NCBI GenBank assembly: GCA_963830885.1 | Contig: CAWHOA010000019.1 | Location: forward strand, 21,110 to 85,109 | Direction: 5' to 3' | DNA length: 64,000 nt | Source: JAIBJN01 sp963830885 | GTDB lineage: Bacteria > Actinomycetota > Thermoleophilia > Gaiellales > Gaiellaceae | In this document: positions 51,002 to 59,555 of the stretch, in pieces | How positions within the stretch are numbered: the stretch's first letter is position 1 | Layout: each line of letters begins with the position of its first letter | Notes under the pieces: generated by a model | What the model was told of the DNA's origin: nothing | What the model saw: the letters and a program-made list of their open reading frames with translations, nothing else | The model's database searches: none | Position numbers and translations under genes: made by a program

Positions 51002-52623
51002 CAGTCCTCGAGCTCCACGAGCAGCGCCCCGCCCGCGACGCGGTCGCCCTCGGCCACGTGGACGCGCTTGACGACCGCCTCGTAGGGCGAGACGAGCGGC
51101 GTCTCCATCTTCATCGCCTCCAGCACGACGAGCGGCTGGCGCGGCTCGACACGGTCGCCCTCGGCGGCGAGAACCCGCACGACAACTCCGGGCATCGGTG
51201 CAGTCAGCGCGCTCGTCTCGTGGAGGCCGTCGGCCGCGTGCGCGGCGCTTTCGACCGCCGGCGCGGGCCGTGGCTCGGGCGCGGCCGCCGTCCGGTCGCG
51301 GTTCAGGCGCCAGTAGCCCGCCCACGAGCGGTCGGGGCGCGCAGGCTGGGTGAGCGGCGGATGCTCGTCGAGGAACGCGGTCGTGGTCTCGCCGGCCCGC
51401 ACCGCCGGGTGGTCGACGAGCCAGCGGAGGAAGCCGAGGTTCGTCGTCGCGCCGGCGACCCGGGTCGCTCGGAGCGCGCGCGAGAGGTCGTCGAACGCCT
51501 CTTCCCGCGTCTCGCCGCGGGCGCTCAGCTTGGCGATCAGCGGGTCGTAGGCGACCGGGATCTCGTCCCCGGCCTCGACCCCCGCGTCGACCCGCACGGT
51601 ATCCGGCAGCTCGAGCAACTCCAGCCGCCCGGCCTGGGGGAGGAACGTCAGCGGGTGCTCGGCGTACAGGCGCACCTCGACCGCGTGACCCTCGGGCTCG
51701 CGCGAGCCCACCGTGAGCGGCTCGCCGGCCGCGATCCGCAGCTGCTCCTCGACGAGGTCGATCCCGGTCACGAGCTCGGTGACGGGATGCTCGACCTGGA
51801 GCCGCGCGTTCAGCTCCAGGAACCAGAAGCGGTCGCCGTCGAGCATGAACTCGGCAGTGCCCGCGTTCTCGTAGCCGACCGCGCGGGCGAACGCGACCGC
51901 GGCCTCGCCCATCGCGGCGCGCAAGTCGGCGTCGAGCGCGGGGGAGGGGCTCTCTTCCAGCACCTTCTGGTGGCGGCGCTGGATCGAGCACTCGCGCTCG
52001 CCGAGGTGGACGGTCGCGCCGTGCCCGTCCGCGAGAACCTGGATCTCGACGTGGCGTGGGCGCTCGATGTAGCGCTCGGCGAAGACGCGCCCGTCGCCGA
52101 AACCGGCCTCCGCCTCGCGCGCTGCCGAAGCCAGGGCGTCGTCGAGCTCCTCCGCGGAGCGGACGACGCGCATGCCTCGCCCGCCGCCTCCGGCCGCCGC
52201 CTTGACCATCAGCGGGAAGCCGAGCTCGCCAGGCTCGCCGGACTCGACGACTGGCACTCCGGCCTCCCGCGCGAGCCGCTTCGCCTCGAGCTTGTCCCCT
52301 GCAGCCCGGATCGCGGCCGGCGAGGGCCCGACGAAGACGAGCCCGGCGGCTCCGACCGCCTCGGCGAAGTCGCCGTTCTCCGCGAGGAAGCCGTAGCCGG
52401 GATGGACCGCGTCGGCTCCCGCCTTCTGGGCCGCGCGAATCAGCTCGGCTGGCTCGAGGTAGCTCCCGACCGCGACCGCCTCATCCGCCTCCCGCGTGTG
52501 GAAGGCGCCGGCGTCGTCGGGCGCGAACGCCGCCACCGTCCCGATGCCGAGCCGACGGCACGTGGCGAAGACACGCACGGCGATCTCGCCGCGGTTCGCT
52601 ACGAGGAGCTTGCGGATTCCCAT
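51001..52623 (-). CDS. Acetyl/propionyl-CoA carboxylase biotin carboxylase plus carrier subunit
   Basis: This 540-residue protein starts at ATG 52623. It has a biotin carboxylase domain (LLVANRGEIAVRVFATCRRLGI, the ATP-grasp loop KAAAGGGGRGMR, FLELNARLQVEHPVTE) and a C-terminal biotinyl domain with biotin lysine K505 (EAMKME). The domain between is shorter than in most AccA3-type subunits. It carboxylates biotin with bicarbonate and ATP; a carboxyltransferase beta subunit is not in the window. It would serve acetyl- or propionyl-CoA, matching the meaB/IlvA context. Confidence 0.94.
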   Translation of the reverse strand: MGIRKLLVANRGEIAVRVFATCRRLGIGTVAAFAPDDAGAFHTREADEAVAVGSYLEPAELIRAAQKAGADAVHPGYGFLAENGDFAEAVGAAGLVFVGPSPAAIRAAGDKLEAKRLAREAGVPVVESGEPGELGFPLMVKAAAGGGGRGMRVVRSAEELDDALASAAREAEAGFGDGRVFAERYIERPRHVEIQVLADGHGATVHLGERECSIQRRHQKVLEESPSPALDADLRAAMGEAAVAFARAVGYENAGTAEFMLDGDRFWFLELNARLQVEHPVTELVTGIDLVEEQLRIAAGEPLTVGSREPEGHAVEVRLYAEHPLTFLPQAGRLELLELPDTVRVDAGVEAGDEIPVAYDPLIAKLSARGETREEAFDDLSRALRATRVAGATTNLGFLRWLVDHPAVRAGETTTAFLDEHPPLTQPARPDRSWAGYWRLNRDRTAAAPEPRPAPAVESAAHAADGLHETSALTAPMPGVVVRVLAAEGDRVEPRQPLVVLEAMKMETPLVSPYEAVVKRVHVAEGDRVAGGALLVELED

Positions 52624-52789
52624 GGAGTCATGCGCTTTCGCGCGCCCGCAGCTTAGAGCGCGTCGCCTGCGGACGTGGCCGAAAGAGCCGTTGTCGAGCA
52701 CGGCAACCCGGCGCTATCCTGGAGAGAAATCGAACTCGAGCGGCGCAGCCCGCGGCCTCGACTCAGTTCTCGAATGGGGGAGGTCGAAC

Positions 52790-53062
52790 ATGCGCACGTC
52801 GCTCGCGTCCGTAATCTGGAAAGTAGGGCTGACGCTCGCTCTCGGCGCTGGGTTCTTCGCCGCGGCGACCGTCGCGTCGGCGGAGACGATCACGACCGAG
52901 GAACCGGTCGTGTTGGAGAACGGCGAGATCCTGGTCGAGGTCTCCCAGCTCACGGCGGATCCGGTCGCCACGCTGGCCGGGACGATCATCAAGTGCAGGA
53001 AGGTGCACGGCTGGCACGGCCTCAAGCATCCGCTGTTCGGGTACTTCTACTGGTTCTATTAG
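52790..53062 (+). CDS. Small secreted protein with an aromatic C-terminus
   Basis: A 90-residue protein with a strong upstream purine site (GGGGGAGG) before ATG 52790. A signal peptide (VGLTLALGAGFFAAATVASA) precedes ~60 mature residues ending in a cysteine and the unusual HGWHGLKHPLFGYFYWFY tail, rich in His and aromatic residues. No family recognised. A TATCCT -10 candidate lies ~75 nt upstream. The tail could bind a metal or a surface. Confidence 0.6.
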   Translation: MRTSLASVIWKVGLTLALGAGFFAAATVASAETITTEEPVVLENGEILVEVSQLTADPVATLAGTIIKCRKVHGWHGLKHPLFGYFYWFY

Positions 53063-53364
53063 GCCCGTGACGGCCCATGACTGGCTCATATCGTGAAGTG
53101 CCGCATTAGCAGGGCTTTCCTGCCGTCTCGGCGCGACTTCTGCGTGACGGCCCGTATCGGCCGGTGCTAACGCTCCCGTTAGCAAGCCGTTAGCACGCGG
53201 CCCGCAATCCCCCGAAAGCGTGGCTCGCAACTCGACGGCTGGGTAGTAGACGACATGGGCGACAGCTACCACGGTGCGGCCATGCTCTTTCCGCGATTGT
53301 CCTTCTCGGCTGGGCGCTCGCGAGCGCCGGCGCCGGCTGGTTCGTCTTCGACTGGCTCTGAAGT
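53063..53364. other. Intergenic region at the edge of the accessory strip
   Basis: About 300 bp without a convincing gene. It holds an inverted repeat of GTGCTAAC (53164-53171) and GTTAGCAC (53189-53196) with a further GTTAGC between, and two GTGACGGCCC repeats. A frame ending ALSAIVLLGWALASAGAGWFVFDWL (stop near 53361) encodes one membrane helix but has no start codon, so it may be a broken small gene. Confidence 0.5.
53164..53196. repeat. Inverted repeat GTGCTAAC...GTTAGCAC
   Basis: Two perfectly complementary 8-mers separated by 17 nt, with a third half-site between. It resembles an operator or a recombination-protein arm site beside the excisionase-like gene. Confidence 0.4.
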
Positions 53365-53673
53365 ATGAGGGCCCGCTGGCTCGTCGTGAACCCGATGACG
53401 CCGGCAGAGGCGCTCGAGTTCGCGGAGGCGTACGGCAGCGAGGCGATCATCTCGGTCGTCCTCGAGGTGGACGATCCGACGGCGCAGGCGGTGGAGGCGC
53501 TCGAACAGGGTGCCGCCGAGAACGGCGTGATGCTGGAGCGGCTGTCGAACACGAACGCTGGCGAGCGCGCTGTCTCCGCTGACGATTCGTTGCCTCGGCC
53601 GACGACGCCAGGCCAGGTTCTTTCGTCGCCGAGTGGGGTCGCGACGATCCGCAAGTGGCGGCGACCCTCTTAA
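53365..53673 (+). CDS. Uncharacterised 102-residue protein
   Basis: Starts at ATG 53365. Residues 1-60 look like a small alpha/beta protein (LVVNPMTPAEALEFAEAYGSEAIISVVLEVDD); the rest is polar and low-complexity, possibly a misread tail. No family recognised. It starts the set of small accessory genes. Confidence 0.45.
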   Translation: MRARWLVVNPMTPAEALEFAEAYGSEAIISVVLEVDDPTAQAVEALEQGAAENGVMLERLSNTNAGERAVSADDSLPRPTTPGQVLSSPSGVATIRKWRRPS

Positions 53674-53708
53674 ACACTCGAGTCTCGCCCGCGTAGAGGC
53701 GATAGCGT

Positions 53709-53957
53709 ATGACTATCCGCTCGCATCTATACGCTTTACAAAGTATGAAGGGGCATACCGTCGAACCCGAGCTTCTCCGCGTCCCCGAGGTCGCCGAACG
53801 CCTGCGCTGCACCCCCGAGGTCGTGCGCCGCAAGATCCGAACCGGTGAGCTAACCGGTCTGCGCCTTGGGAGCGGCCGGCGGGCGCCACTGCGGGTTCCG
53901 GCCAATGAGCTCGATGCCTGGCTCGAATCGAGGCACGTCGAACGGATTGCTTCATGA
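53709..53957 (+). CDS. Excisionase-like helix-turn-helix protein
   Basis: An 82-residue protein with a MerR/excisionase-type HTH: LLRVPEVAERLRCTPEVVRRKIRTGELTGLRLG, then a wing and PANELDAWLESR. Such proteins (HTH_17) act as recombination directionality factors of phages and integrative elements, or as small regulators. No integrase gene was found in the window, so the element is incomplete or the protein is a regulator. Confidence 0.75.
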   Translation: MTIRSHLYALQSMKGHTVEPELLRVPEVAERLRCTPEVVRRKIRTGELTGLRLGSGRRAPLRVPANELDAWLESRHVERIAS

Positions 53958-54292
53958 ACCAGCCTATGCTCTTCCTCCAGACGTTCAGCGGCTGATCGAC
54001 GAGCCTTTGAGCGAGCCGCCCGCACGCGCCCGCCAGCTCTGGAAGCCGCTCGACAAAGCGATGGGGCGGCTCGACAACCTGACCGCTCAGCAGGCGAGAT
54101 ACAACGCCGAGGTTGTTCACCTGTGCGAGGAGCTCGAGCTCGCCAAAGCGCCGCGACGAGCAGGCTCTCGGTGACGCTCTCGCCAACAGCCAGGACGAGC
54201 CCGAGCCGGAAGCGCCCGCCATCGAGGCCGAGGTCGAGCGCAACGCCAACCGTTCGAGCGCAATGACCGGGCAAAGGCAACCTGCTTTTTGA
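53947..54292 (+). pseudogene. Possible coiled-coil accessory gene, frameshifted
   Basis: From a TTG at 53947 a frame encodes DVQRLIDEPLSEPPARARQLWKPLDKA... ending at 54174. One base changed near 54,155 would continue it with RRDEQALGDALANSQDEPEPEAP to a stop at 54292. The acidic, helical composition fits phage-type accessory proteins. Evidence is weak. Confidence 0.35.
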
Positions 54293-54381
54293 CAGGGGAT
54301 TTTGGGCTGACCGCTTCCCCAGTCAGAAATCCCTCTCTAAAGGCCGGATGACGCCTGGTTTGGCAACTCGGAGGGTTTCTG

Positions 54382-54633
54382 TTGGGTTCTTCTCGGCTTA
54401 GTACGTCTCAGCGTGGCTATGGGGCGGCTCATCAGGCGCGGCGGCGCCGGCTGCCCCGCTTGTGGCTGCCGGCCTCGCGACGTGCGCCCGCTGCGGCGAG
54501 CCGATTGCGCCTGGGGAGTTCTGGGATCTCGATCATGCGCCGGATAGAAGCAGCTACCTGGGCGCTTCCCACCAGTCCTGCAACCGGAAGTCGGCGACCT
54601 ATCGTGCGCGGAAGACGAGCAGGCGATGGTGAG
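54382..54633 (+). pseudogene. HNH endonuclease, frameshifted
   Basis: The first frame gives RGYGAAHQARRRRL, as in phage-type HNH nucleases. After one shift near 54,450 the second frame gives CARCGEPIAPGEFWDLDHA, then ASHQSCNRKSATYRARK, and stops at 54633. Together they make a complete small HNH nuclease: CxxC, DLDH and the HxxCNRKSA closing motif. These enzymes are often encoded near phage packaging genes. Confidence 0.65.
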
Positions 54634-54766
54634 CCGAAACCGCGAGGTTGTTGCGCAGTCTTCTGAGGGAGACTGTCTTCTCGCTCTTTGCCTAAACGGC
54701 CACTAGGCGCCTGAGTCCTTCGGCATAGGGTGAGCCGGCAAGCTCGCCTGGTTGCACCAGCCTCGC

Positions 54767-55359
54767 CTACGGTGAAGAAGTCCCCCCATCACTGGTGGCG
54801 AGAAGAACTTCCAGGACCCTTCCCAAGTTCTCGTCGTGTTTGCGTCTCCGCAATCGCGGCCAGAAGGATGAGCTAACCACGGAGATCCTGTAGAGAGAAG
54901 GATCTCCTTCGCGAGAAATGCTAATCCTGATCTGCTCTCCATCACGACGCGTTGGCCAGCCGTGGATGCCACCCTCAAGGGAGCTGCCAATGGGTGGCAT
55001 GAGCTGGGCCCGAGCTCCGGGGTGACCCGGATGGCACCGACGGACAGAAGCGCCCTAGTGCAGTCGCTGACGATGGTTTCGTAGTCGCTCTCCACCAAGA
55101 CCGTCGCCTGCTGGCTTTCGATCGGGTCCTTTTCTCGTTTGCCTTCGAGTTTTTGGGCGTTGCCCCGCATGGAGACCCCGAAGGAGGTAAGGATGAAAGC
55201 CAACGCCAACACGACGAGGCTGCCGCCAAAGGCCCAGGCTTCATCGTCTATCACCCACCACACCAAAAAGCCGACGCCATAGATCCACGATAGGACAGCG
55301 GCAAGAATCAGGTACCAAGCGATAAAGAGATCCCTTTTGTGCCTCGATTTTAGTTCCAT
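54767..55359 (-). pseudogene. Two-helix membrane protein, frameshifted
   Basis: The ATG at 55359 opens a frame with two membrane segments (AWYLILAAVLSWIYGVGFLVWWV and LVVLALAFILTSFGVSM) and a cytosolic part (ESDYETIVSDCTRALLSVGAIRV). The frame shifts near 55,005 and continues as IRISISREGDPSLYRISVVSSSFWPR to a stop at 54767. A single-base change would join them into a ~195-residue protein. No family is recognised. Confidence 0.5.
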
Positions 55360-55871
55360 CTCAGTCGGATACACCTCCCGAGTCGTAACGCCGCGCACGC
55401 CTCGGACTGGGGGGAGGGACAGGCTCCGTTGAAGTGACCTCTCGTGTGCCAATTCGCCCCGCTACGAACTGATGACGCCGTACCCTGCACCGATAACGGC
55501 ACTGCCTGCGGTGACAACAAGCGGAAGGAGCTTGAGAAAATGTTTCGGTTGTGTCGGTGGGCGGTGTCTCAACTGAGAAGCCAGCATGGCGCAACGGCCC
55601 CTAGCTTCTCCAGATACACGCACCTGGGGCGTCGAGGCTTCATGCTCCTCGGGAGTACGCAGCGAGACCGGCCACGGACCCTGAGGCTAGGCGCCTCTCT
55701 CTCCCAGGTGGGGGCTAGTCAGCCCAGCTCGACCACCACCGGGGCGCGGCCCTGCGCCCGCGCCGACGGGACGAGCTTGACGAACTCAGTCGAACAAGGC
55801 GGCGGGCTACGAGCTTGCTGCCGACGACGATGGAACGCGACGAGGGACAAAGCAGCTCGGTGCCGTAGGCG

Positions 55872-56007
55872 ATGAGGTCGTGGGTGGTCGGCGGCGACGT
55901 GCGCCGGCTGCGGAAGCTCGACCGGGACGCGCCCGATAGACGCGGCCGTGGCGCTCGCGCTCGCCGTTCAGGGCGCCACGATCGAGGCTCCGGGCTCGGT
56001 GTACTGA
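55872..56007 (+). pseudogene. Possible C-terminal remnant of a phage terminase large subunit
   Basis: One frame reads WVVGGDVRRLRKLDRDA and, after a shift, RPIDAAVALALAVQGA up to a stop at 56007. The PIDAAVALA segment resembles the end of HK97-type terminase large subunits. The match is short and was judged by eye only. Confidence 0.25.
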
Positions 56008-56263
56008 CAGTCAGGCTCTATCGCCGTCTTAAGCCGGCGGGGAGCGGGCAGCGTTTCCCCGCGGCTCGGTGGCCAATCCGCGCCCAAACGTTCCGAGAAC
56101 CCGCTTACCGGGAACCCATGCGGCTTACCAGGCTCCTGGTAGCCCGCAGCGCTAGGTGTGAAGCCAGTTCGCGCCACCTTCGGCCAACAAAGCCCGATCG
56201 CTGGACTAGTCTGGGGGGCTTAGAGGACCAGGGAGTTCAACCCGCGGCGCCCCGATGGAACTA

Positions 56264-56291
56264 AAAGCCCCAGGTCCGAGCGGGGCTTTTC
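56264..56291 (+). terminator. Rho-independent-type hairpin
   Basis: AAAAGCCCC...GGGGCTTTT with a short loop. It is one of few T-tailed hairpins in the GC-rich part of the window, although no intact gene precedes it. Confidence 0.5.
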
Positions 56292-56439
56292 TCGTTCGGT
56301 GTTACGGAACTCCGGTTATTGGCGGGACACACTCTGGACACCGTAATGACGGCCGAGCCGGAGATCCTGCTCGCCTTCGTCTGACAGGGCCGAGGACCCC
56401 AGTCTGGGCGAACGCGCCGCCCCGTCTTAGCCTCGACTC

Positions 56440-56493
56440 GCCGGGGCGTGGACAGGGTAGTCCTAGGGTCTCCTTTCGGCCCCACGCCTCGGC
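56440..56493. repeat. GTCCTAGGGTC hairpin element, copy 1
   Basis: Arms GCCGGGGCGTGG (56440-56451) and CCACGCCTCGGC (56482-56493) pair over 12 positions with one G-T. The loop contains GTAGTCCTAGGGTCTCC. It lies 46 nt before the lipoprotein gene at 56539. Confidence 0.75.
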
Positions 56494-56538
56494 CTCCTCG
56501 CGGCGCACTGATAGACAATCTGTCCTGGGCGGAGGATC

Positions 56539-57173
56539 ATGCGAGGGATCCTCCCCTCGATGAGACACCCCCTCGCTCTGATTCTCGGTTGTCTCGCGCT
56601 CGCGGCCTGCGGTGGGGACGGCAATGGCAACAGCGGCGGCAGCCATCAAGCGCGCAATCGAGCCGGAGGCTCAGCAACGCGCAGAGTCGATCGTTCTCAC
56701 CCTCTCGGACTTTCCCGACGGCTGGCAGGCCGAGGCGGATACGGCGGAAGACGACGCTGATCAAGAGGCCTTCAACGAGTGCGTCGGTGCCGACTACTCC
56801 GGGCTCACCATCATCGGAGAGGCGCATTCGGATGACTTCTTGATGGGCGAGGCCGTCGTGTCCTGGGAGCGTGGTGGTGTTTGAGAGCGAGCAGACGGCC
56901 ACGCAGGCGTTTGCGGAGAGGGCCGCCGGCTTTGACGGTGAGGACGCCGACACGTGCCTTCCGCAGCTCTTCGGTGAGCCCCCGGGGATACCGAACTCAC
57001 CAGCGCCGAGGCGACGAGCCAGCTTCTCGCCCCCAGCCGGCGTTGACACGGCCGACGCATGGCAATTGGTGGTCACGATCGAGGGAAAGGCTGGAAGCCA
57101 GGACGAGGGCTTGTCGGTGACCGCGTACAGCGACCAAGTGATGCTCCACTCCGGCGACACGATCACGCGGTGA
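56539..57173 (+). pseudogene. Secreted lipoprotein, two frameshifts
   Basis: The frame from 56539 (or ATG 56560) gives a lipobox signal (LALILGCLALAAC). The frame changes near 56,620 and again near 56,875. The second frame reads AESIVLTLSDFPDGW and a conserved-looking NECVGADYSG; the third runs VFESEQTATQAFAERAAG to the stop at 57173. The pattern (DFPDGW, paired cysteines) resembles actinobacterial lipoproteins of the LpqN or PknH-sensor type, but the assignment is loose. Confidence 0.55.
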
Positions 57174-57469
57174 CGACCACCGACATCGCCACCCCGTTCG
57201 ACCCGGAGTTGAGAGACGAGTTGGTCGCGGCCGTCGCCGGCCGCATGGCCGAGTAGCGGCTCAGCGCGCCCATCGAATCAGTGCCTCACTCGCCGCTCGA
57301 GTCCACGCCGACGAACGTGCTCGGCCAGCGAGGCCGCGGCCGTTTCGGCCATCTAGGCAACCGCGCGGCTGCGTCGTAGCCTGACCTTGCCGGGGCGCGG
57401 GCAGGTAGTCCTAGGGTCACTTCGCCGCCCGCGCCCCGGCTCCTTGACGCACTAGACGCATGCGCAACG
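57174..57469. other. Intergenic region with hairpin element
   Basis: About 300 bp. It contains the second copy of the hairpin (57389-57440) and, before it, a GC-rich stretch shared with copy 4 (CATCTAGGC ... CGTCGTAGCCTGACC). No gene seen. Confidence 0.6.
57389..57440. repeat. GTCCTAGGGTC hairpin element, copy 2
   Basis: Arms GCCGGGGCGCGGGC (57389-57402) and GCCCGCGCCCCGGC (57427-57440) pair perfectly over 14 bp. The loop has GTAGTCCTAGGGTCAC. Relative to copies 1 and 4 the stem carries a compensated T-A to C-G change. It lies 30 nt before the YccF-like gene. Confidence 0.85.
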
Positions 57470-57913
57470 ATGCGCGATGCTTCACGCCTGCGAACGATCC
57501 TCAAATCCTCTGGCTTCTTCTTGGCGGGAGTCTGGCTGGCGATCGCTTACGTATTCGCTGGAGTCATCCTCTGCATCACGATCATCGGTATCCCCTTCGG
57601 CGTGCAGTCGTTCAAGCTCGCCGGGTATGCGCTCTGGCCCTTCGGCCGCGTGCTTGTCCCGAGCCCTACCCGGCACAAGGGCTTGAGCGCGGTCGCGAAC
57701 ATCCTCTGGTTCGTGCTTGCGGGATGGTGGCTTGCTCTCCGACATCTCCTCACCGGCATCCTGCTCTGCATCACGATCATCGGCATTCCCCTTGGCGTGG
57801 CCGACTTCAAGATGGCGGGCGCCGCTCTGGTTCCGTTCGGCAAGAAGATCGTGCGAACAACCGACCTCGCGCAGCCTCCGGTCGGTGCAATCAGCGTTCC
57901 GGGCGGGCAGTAG
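57470..57913 (+). CDS. YccF-family inner membrane protein
   Basis: A 147-residue protein with two copies of the YccF repeat: CITIIGIPFGVQSFKLAG and CITIIGIPLGVADFKMAG, each preceded by a membrane helix (FFLAGVWLAIAYVFAGVIL and ILWFVLAGWWLALRHLLTGIL). YccF proteins sit in the cytoplasmic membrane; function is unknown. It is one of few intact genes in the accessory strip. Confidence 0.88.
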   Translation: MRDASRLRTILKSSGFFLAGVWLAIAYVFAGVILCITIIGIPFGVQSFKLAGYALWPFGRVLVPSPTRHKGLSAVANILWFVLAGWWLALRHLLTGILLCITIIGIPLGVADFKMAGAALVPFGKKIVRTTDLAQPPVGAISVPGGQ

Positions 57914-58227
57914 CGAAGCCCGACCCGTCTCAAACGGCCATCTTGTCGCCGGCGCGACTACGCCCTAGGCTCGAGTCAGGCCGGGCAGGGGTGCAGCCGA
58001 TCGGGTTCAGCTAACCGCCCGGCCCAGCAAGATCGGACGCAACGACTCTTGCGGGCGTGGCGTCCTAGGGTCACCTTGCGGCCCGCGCCCCGGGTCTTGT
58101 CTACTCCTAGCAACCCGCCACCGCATGGGCGGGCACTCGCAGCAAACAGGAACAGGGACGAGCGCCAGTGCAAAGCTCCTCCGAGCGGCCATCGCTGGCC
58201 CTCGGAGCGGCGTCGCCGCTGCTCAGC
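57914..58227. other. Intergenic region with degenerate hairpin element
   Basis: About 310 bp between convergent genes. It contains copy 3 of the hairpin family (58051-58095) and a partial second one near 57,964-57,990. No gene seen. Confidence 0.55.
58051..58095. repeat. GTCCTAGGGTC hairpin element, copy 3 (degenerate)
   Basis: The loop GCGTCCTAGGGTCACCTTGCGG is intact, but the stem is reduced: GCGGGC (58051-58056) pairs with GCCCGC (58081-58086), and outer positions are mismatched. Confidence 0.6.
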
Positions 58228-58624
58228 TCAACAACGACTGGCAGACTCCTCAAAGACCTCGCGGGCCGACGGGGGGCCTTCGACCGGCTTGCCGTACGAC
58301 TTCGCGAACTGCTTGAAGCCCGCCTCGCCGGTCATGCGGTACGCCGAGCAGAACAGGGCGCATCTGCCCCGGCTCGGCGAACATCAGGTCGACGACCATC
58401 TCGGCCGTGATCTCGATGTCCTCCTCCGGGTTCTCGAGCTGCTCCTCTCGGAGCTGCTTCTTCACCGACTCCGGCGCCGGCTGCTCCTTCGGCTGCGGCT
58501 GCGGCTGCGTCGCCTCGGCGGCTTCGGCCGACTGCGCGGCGGGTGCCTCCGCGCAACCGACGGCAGCGATCCCAAGCACGGTCGCCGCAATCACGGCGAC
58601 AACGACCTTCTTCCTGCGGCTCAT
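58228..58624 (-). pseudogene. Lipoprotein, frameshifted near its C-terminus
   Basis: Starts at ATG 58624 with AAAGAG upstream. A lipobox signal (VVVAVIAATVLGIAAVGC) leads to a Pro/Gln/Glu-rich linker and an acidic helix (LENPEEDIEITAEMVVDLMF). The frame shifts near 58,360; the alternative frame continues LFCSAYRMTGEAGFKQFAKSYGKPVEGPPSAREVFEES to the stop at 58228. No family recognised. Confidence 0.55.
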
Positions 58625-58963
58625 CTCTTTGCATTCCTCCCGTGTGTATGTCGATAGTGGACTTCGCATGCGGCTCCGAAGGCCCGCCAGGGAGGGCGGC
58701 CAGTCGCTCGAACGTCATGCCTCAGCGTCCCCTCACAATCACAAATCGGCTATGCCGCACCTCTACCCTAATTGAAGTTCGTGTTAAGCGCCGGAGCCTC
58801 CGGCACTACCCGAGGGAACAAGGAACCTGTCGGAAAGAGCCATCTAGGCGGCCGCGCCGCCACGTCGTAGCCTGACCCTGCCGGGGCGTGGGTCAGGGTA
58901 GTCCTAGGGTCACCTTTCGGCCCCACGCCCCGGCCCCCTTCTCCTGCCGAGGCGACACCGGCT
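58625..58963. other. Intergenic region with hairpin element
   Basis: About 340 bp upstream of the lipoprotein gene. It contains copy 4 of the hairpin family (58880-58934) and the shared CATCTAGGC/CGTCGTAGCCTGACC lead. No gene seen. Confidence 0.6.
58880..58934. repeat. GTCCTAGGGTC hairpin element, copy 4
   Basis: Arms GCCGGGGCGTGGG (58880-58892) and CCCACGCCCCGGC (58922-58934) pair perfectly over 13 bp; the loop has GTAGTCCTAGGGTCACC. CCTGACCC (58871-58878) could instead pair with GGGTCAGG (58890-58897), giving a mutually exclusive fold. Confidence 0.85.
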
Positions 58964-59203
58964 CTAGTCGGTCACGTCCGCGACGCCTGCGGCCCGTTCG
59001 TGACGGGCACGGCCGAGCACCTCGTCCACGCGCTGACGCGAGACCCCGACCGCACGGGCAAGCTCGGCCTTGCTGGCGCCCGCCTCGTGCGCGGTCAGCA
59101 GGGCGCTGCGGAAGTTGCGCCGGTCACGGTCGAGACGCTGGAGCATGCCGAGTGCCTTCTGATAGGCGCGCATCATCGCCTTGACTTCGGTGTTGTGTGC
59201 CAT
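58964..59203 (-). CDS. Small helix-turn-helix DNA-binding protein
   Basis: A 79-residue protein from ATG 59203. An N-terminal helical stretch (MRAYQKALGMLQRLDRDR) is followed by an HTH: AHEAGASKAELARAVGVSRQRVDEVLGRAR. It resembles small regulators often carried on actinobacterial phages and islands. Hairpin copy 4 lies 30 bp beyond its stop. Confidence 0.7.
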   Translation of the reverse strand: MAHNTEVKAMMRAYQKALGMLQRLDRDRRNFRSALLTAHEAGASKAELARAVGVSRQRVDEVLGRARHERAAGVADVTD

Positions 59204-59555
59204 GCCCGCATCATACAGCAGGCGCAACTTCCGCTTGCTATGCAAGTGACACTTGCGGTTGCGGTTGAAAGCGGCTATCCTTGTCGGCGCCGGTGTAACC
59301 GCGGCCGGCCAGAGACACACTGACGGGACGCGCCCCGTCGCCGTTGCGACGGAGGACCGCCCGTAGGTGCAGGACCCCTACTACCGCGAGCCCGGTTCGT
59401 CACCGAGCGCCCGTGAGGATGGATCCGGCGAACGGATAGTCGCCGCGGATCCCCGTTGCGCCCGGCCTCTCACTGGCCTAGGGGAGGTCGAGCGGAGCGG
59501 AACTCGGCGGAGAGCCGCCGGCCTTATCCCACCCTCCACCAACGAAAGGAACGAG
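59204..59555. other. Intergenic region
   Basis: About 350 bp between divergent genes. GC-rich inverted stretches are present; no RNA gene or clear promoter was recognised. Confidence 0.5.

Larger units (their letters stand above)
55360..56538. other. Long stretch with no intact gene
   Basis: About 1.2 kb with no convincing complete reading frame. It contains the possible terminase remnant (55872-56007), a hairpin at 56264-56291, and the first copy of the GTCCTAGGGTC hairpin family (56440-56493). Composition is still GC-rich and actinobacterial-like. Confidence 0.5.

Noticed and set aside
55444..55875. Plus-strand open frame of 143 codons
   Set aside because: No start context, no family pattern and composition unlike the neighbours; treated as non-coding.
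56440..58934. Interpretation of the four hairpins as integron attC sites
   Set aside because: The GTTRRRY and RYYYAAC core sites are absent, and no integron integrase is seen; spacing alone is not enough.
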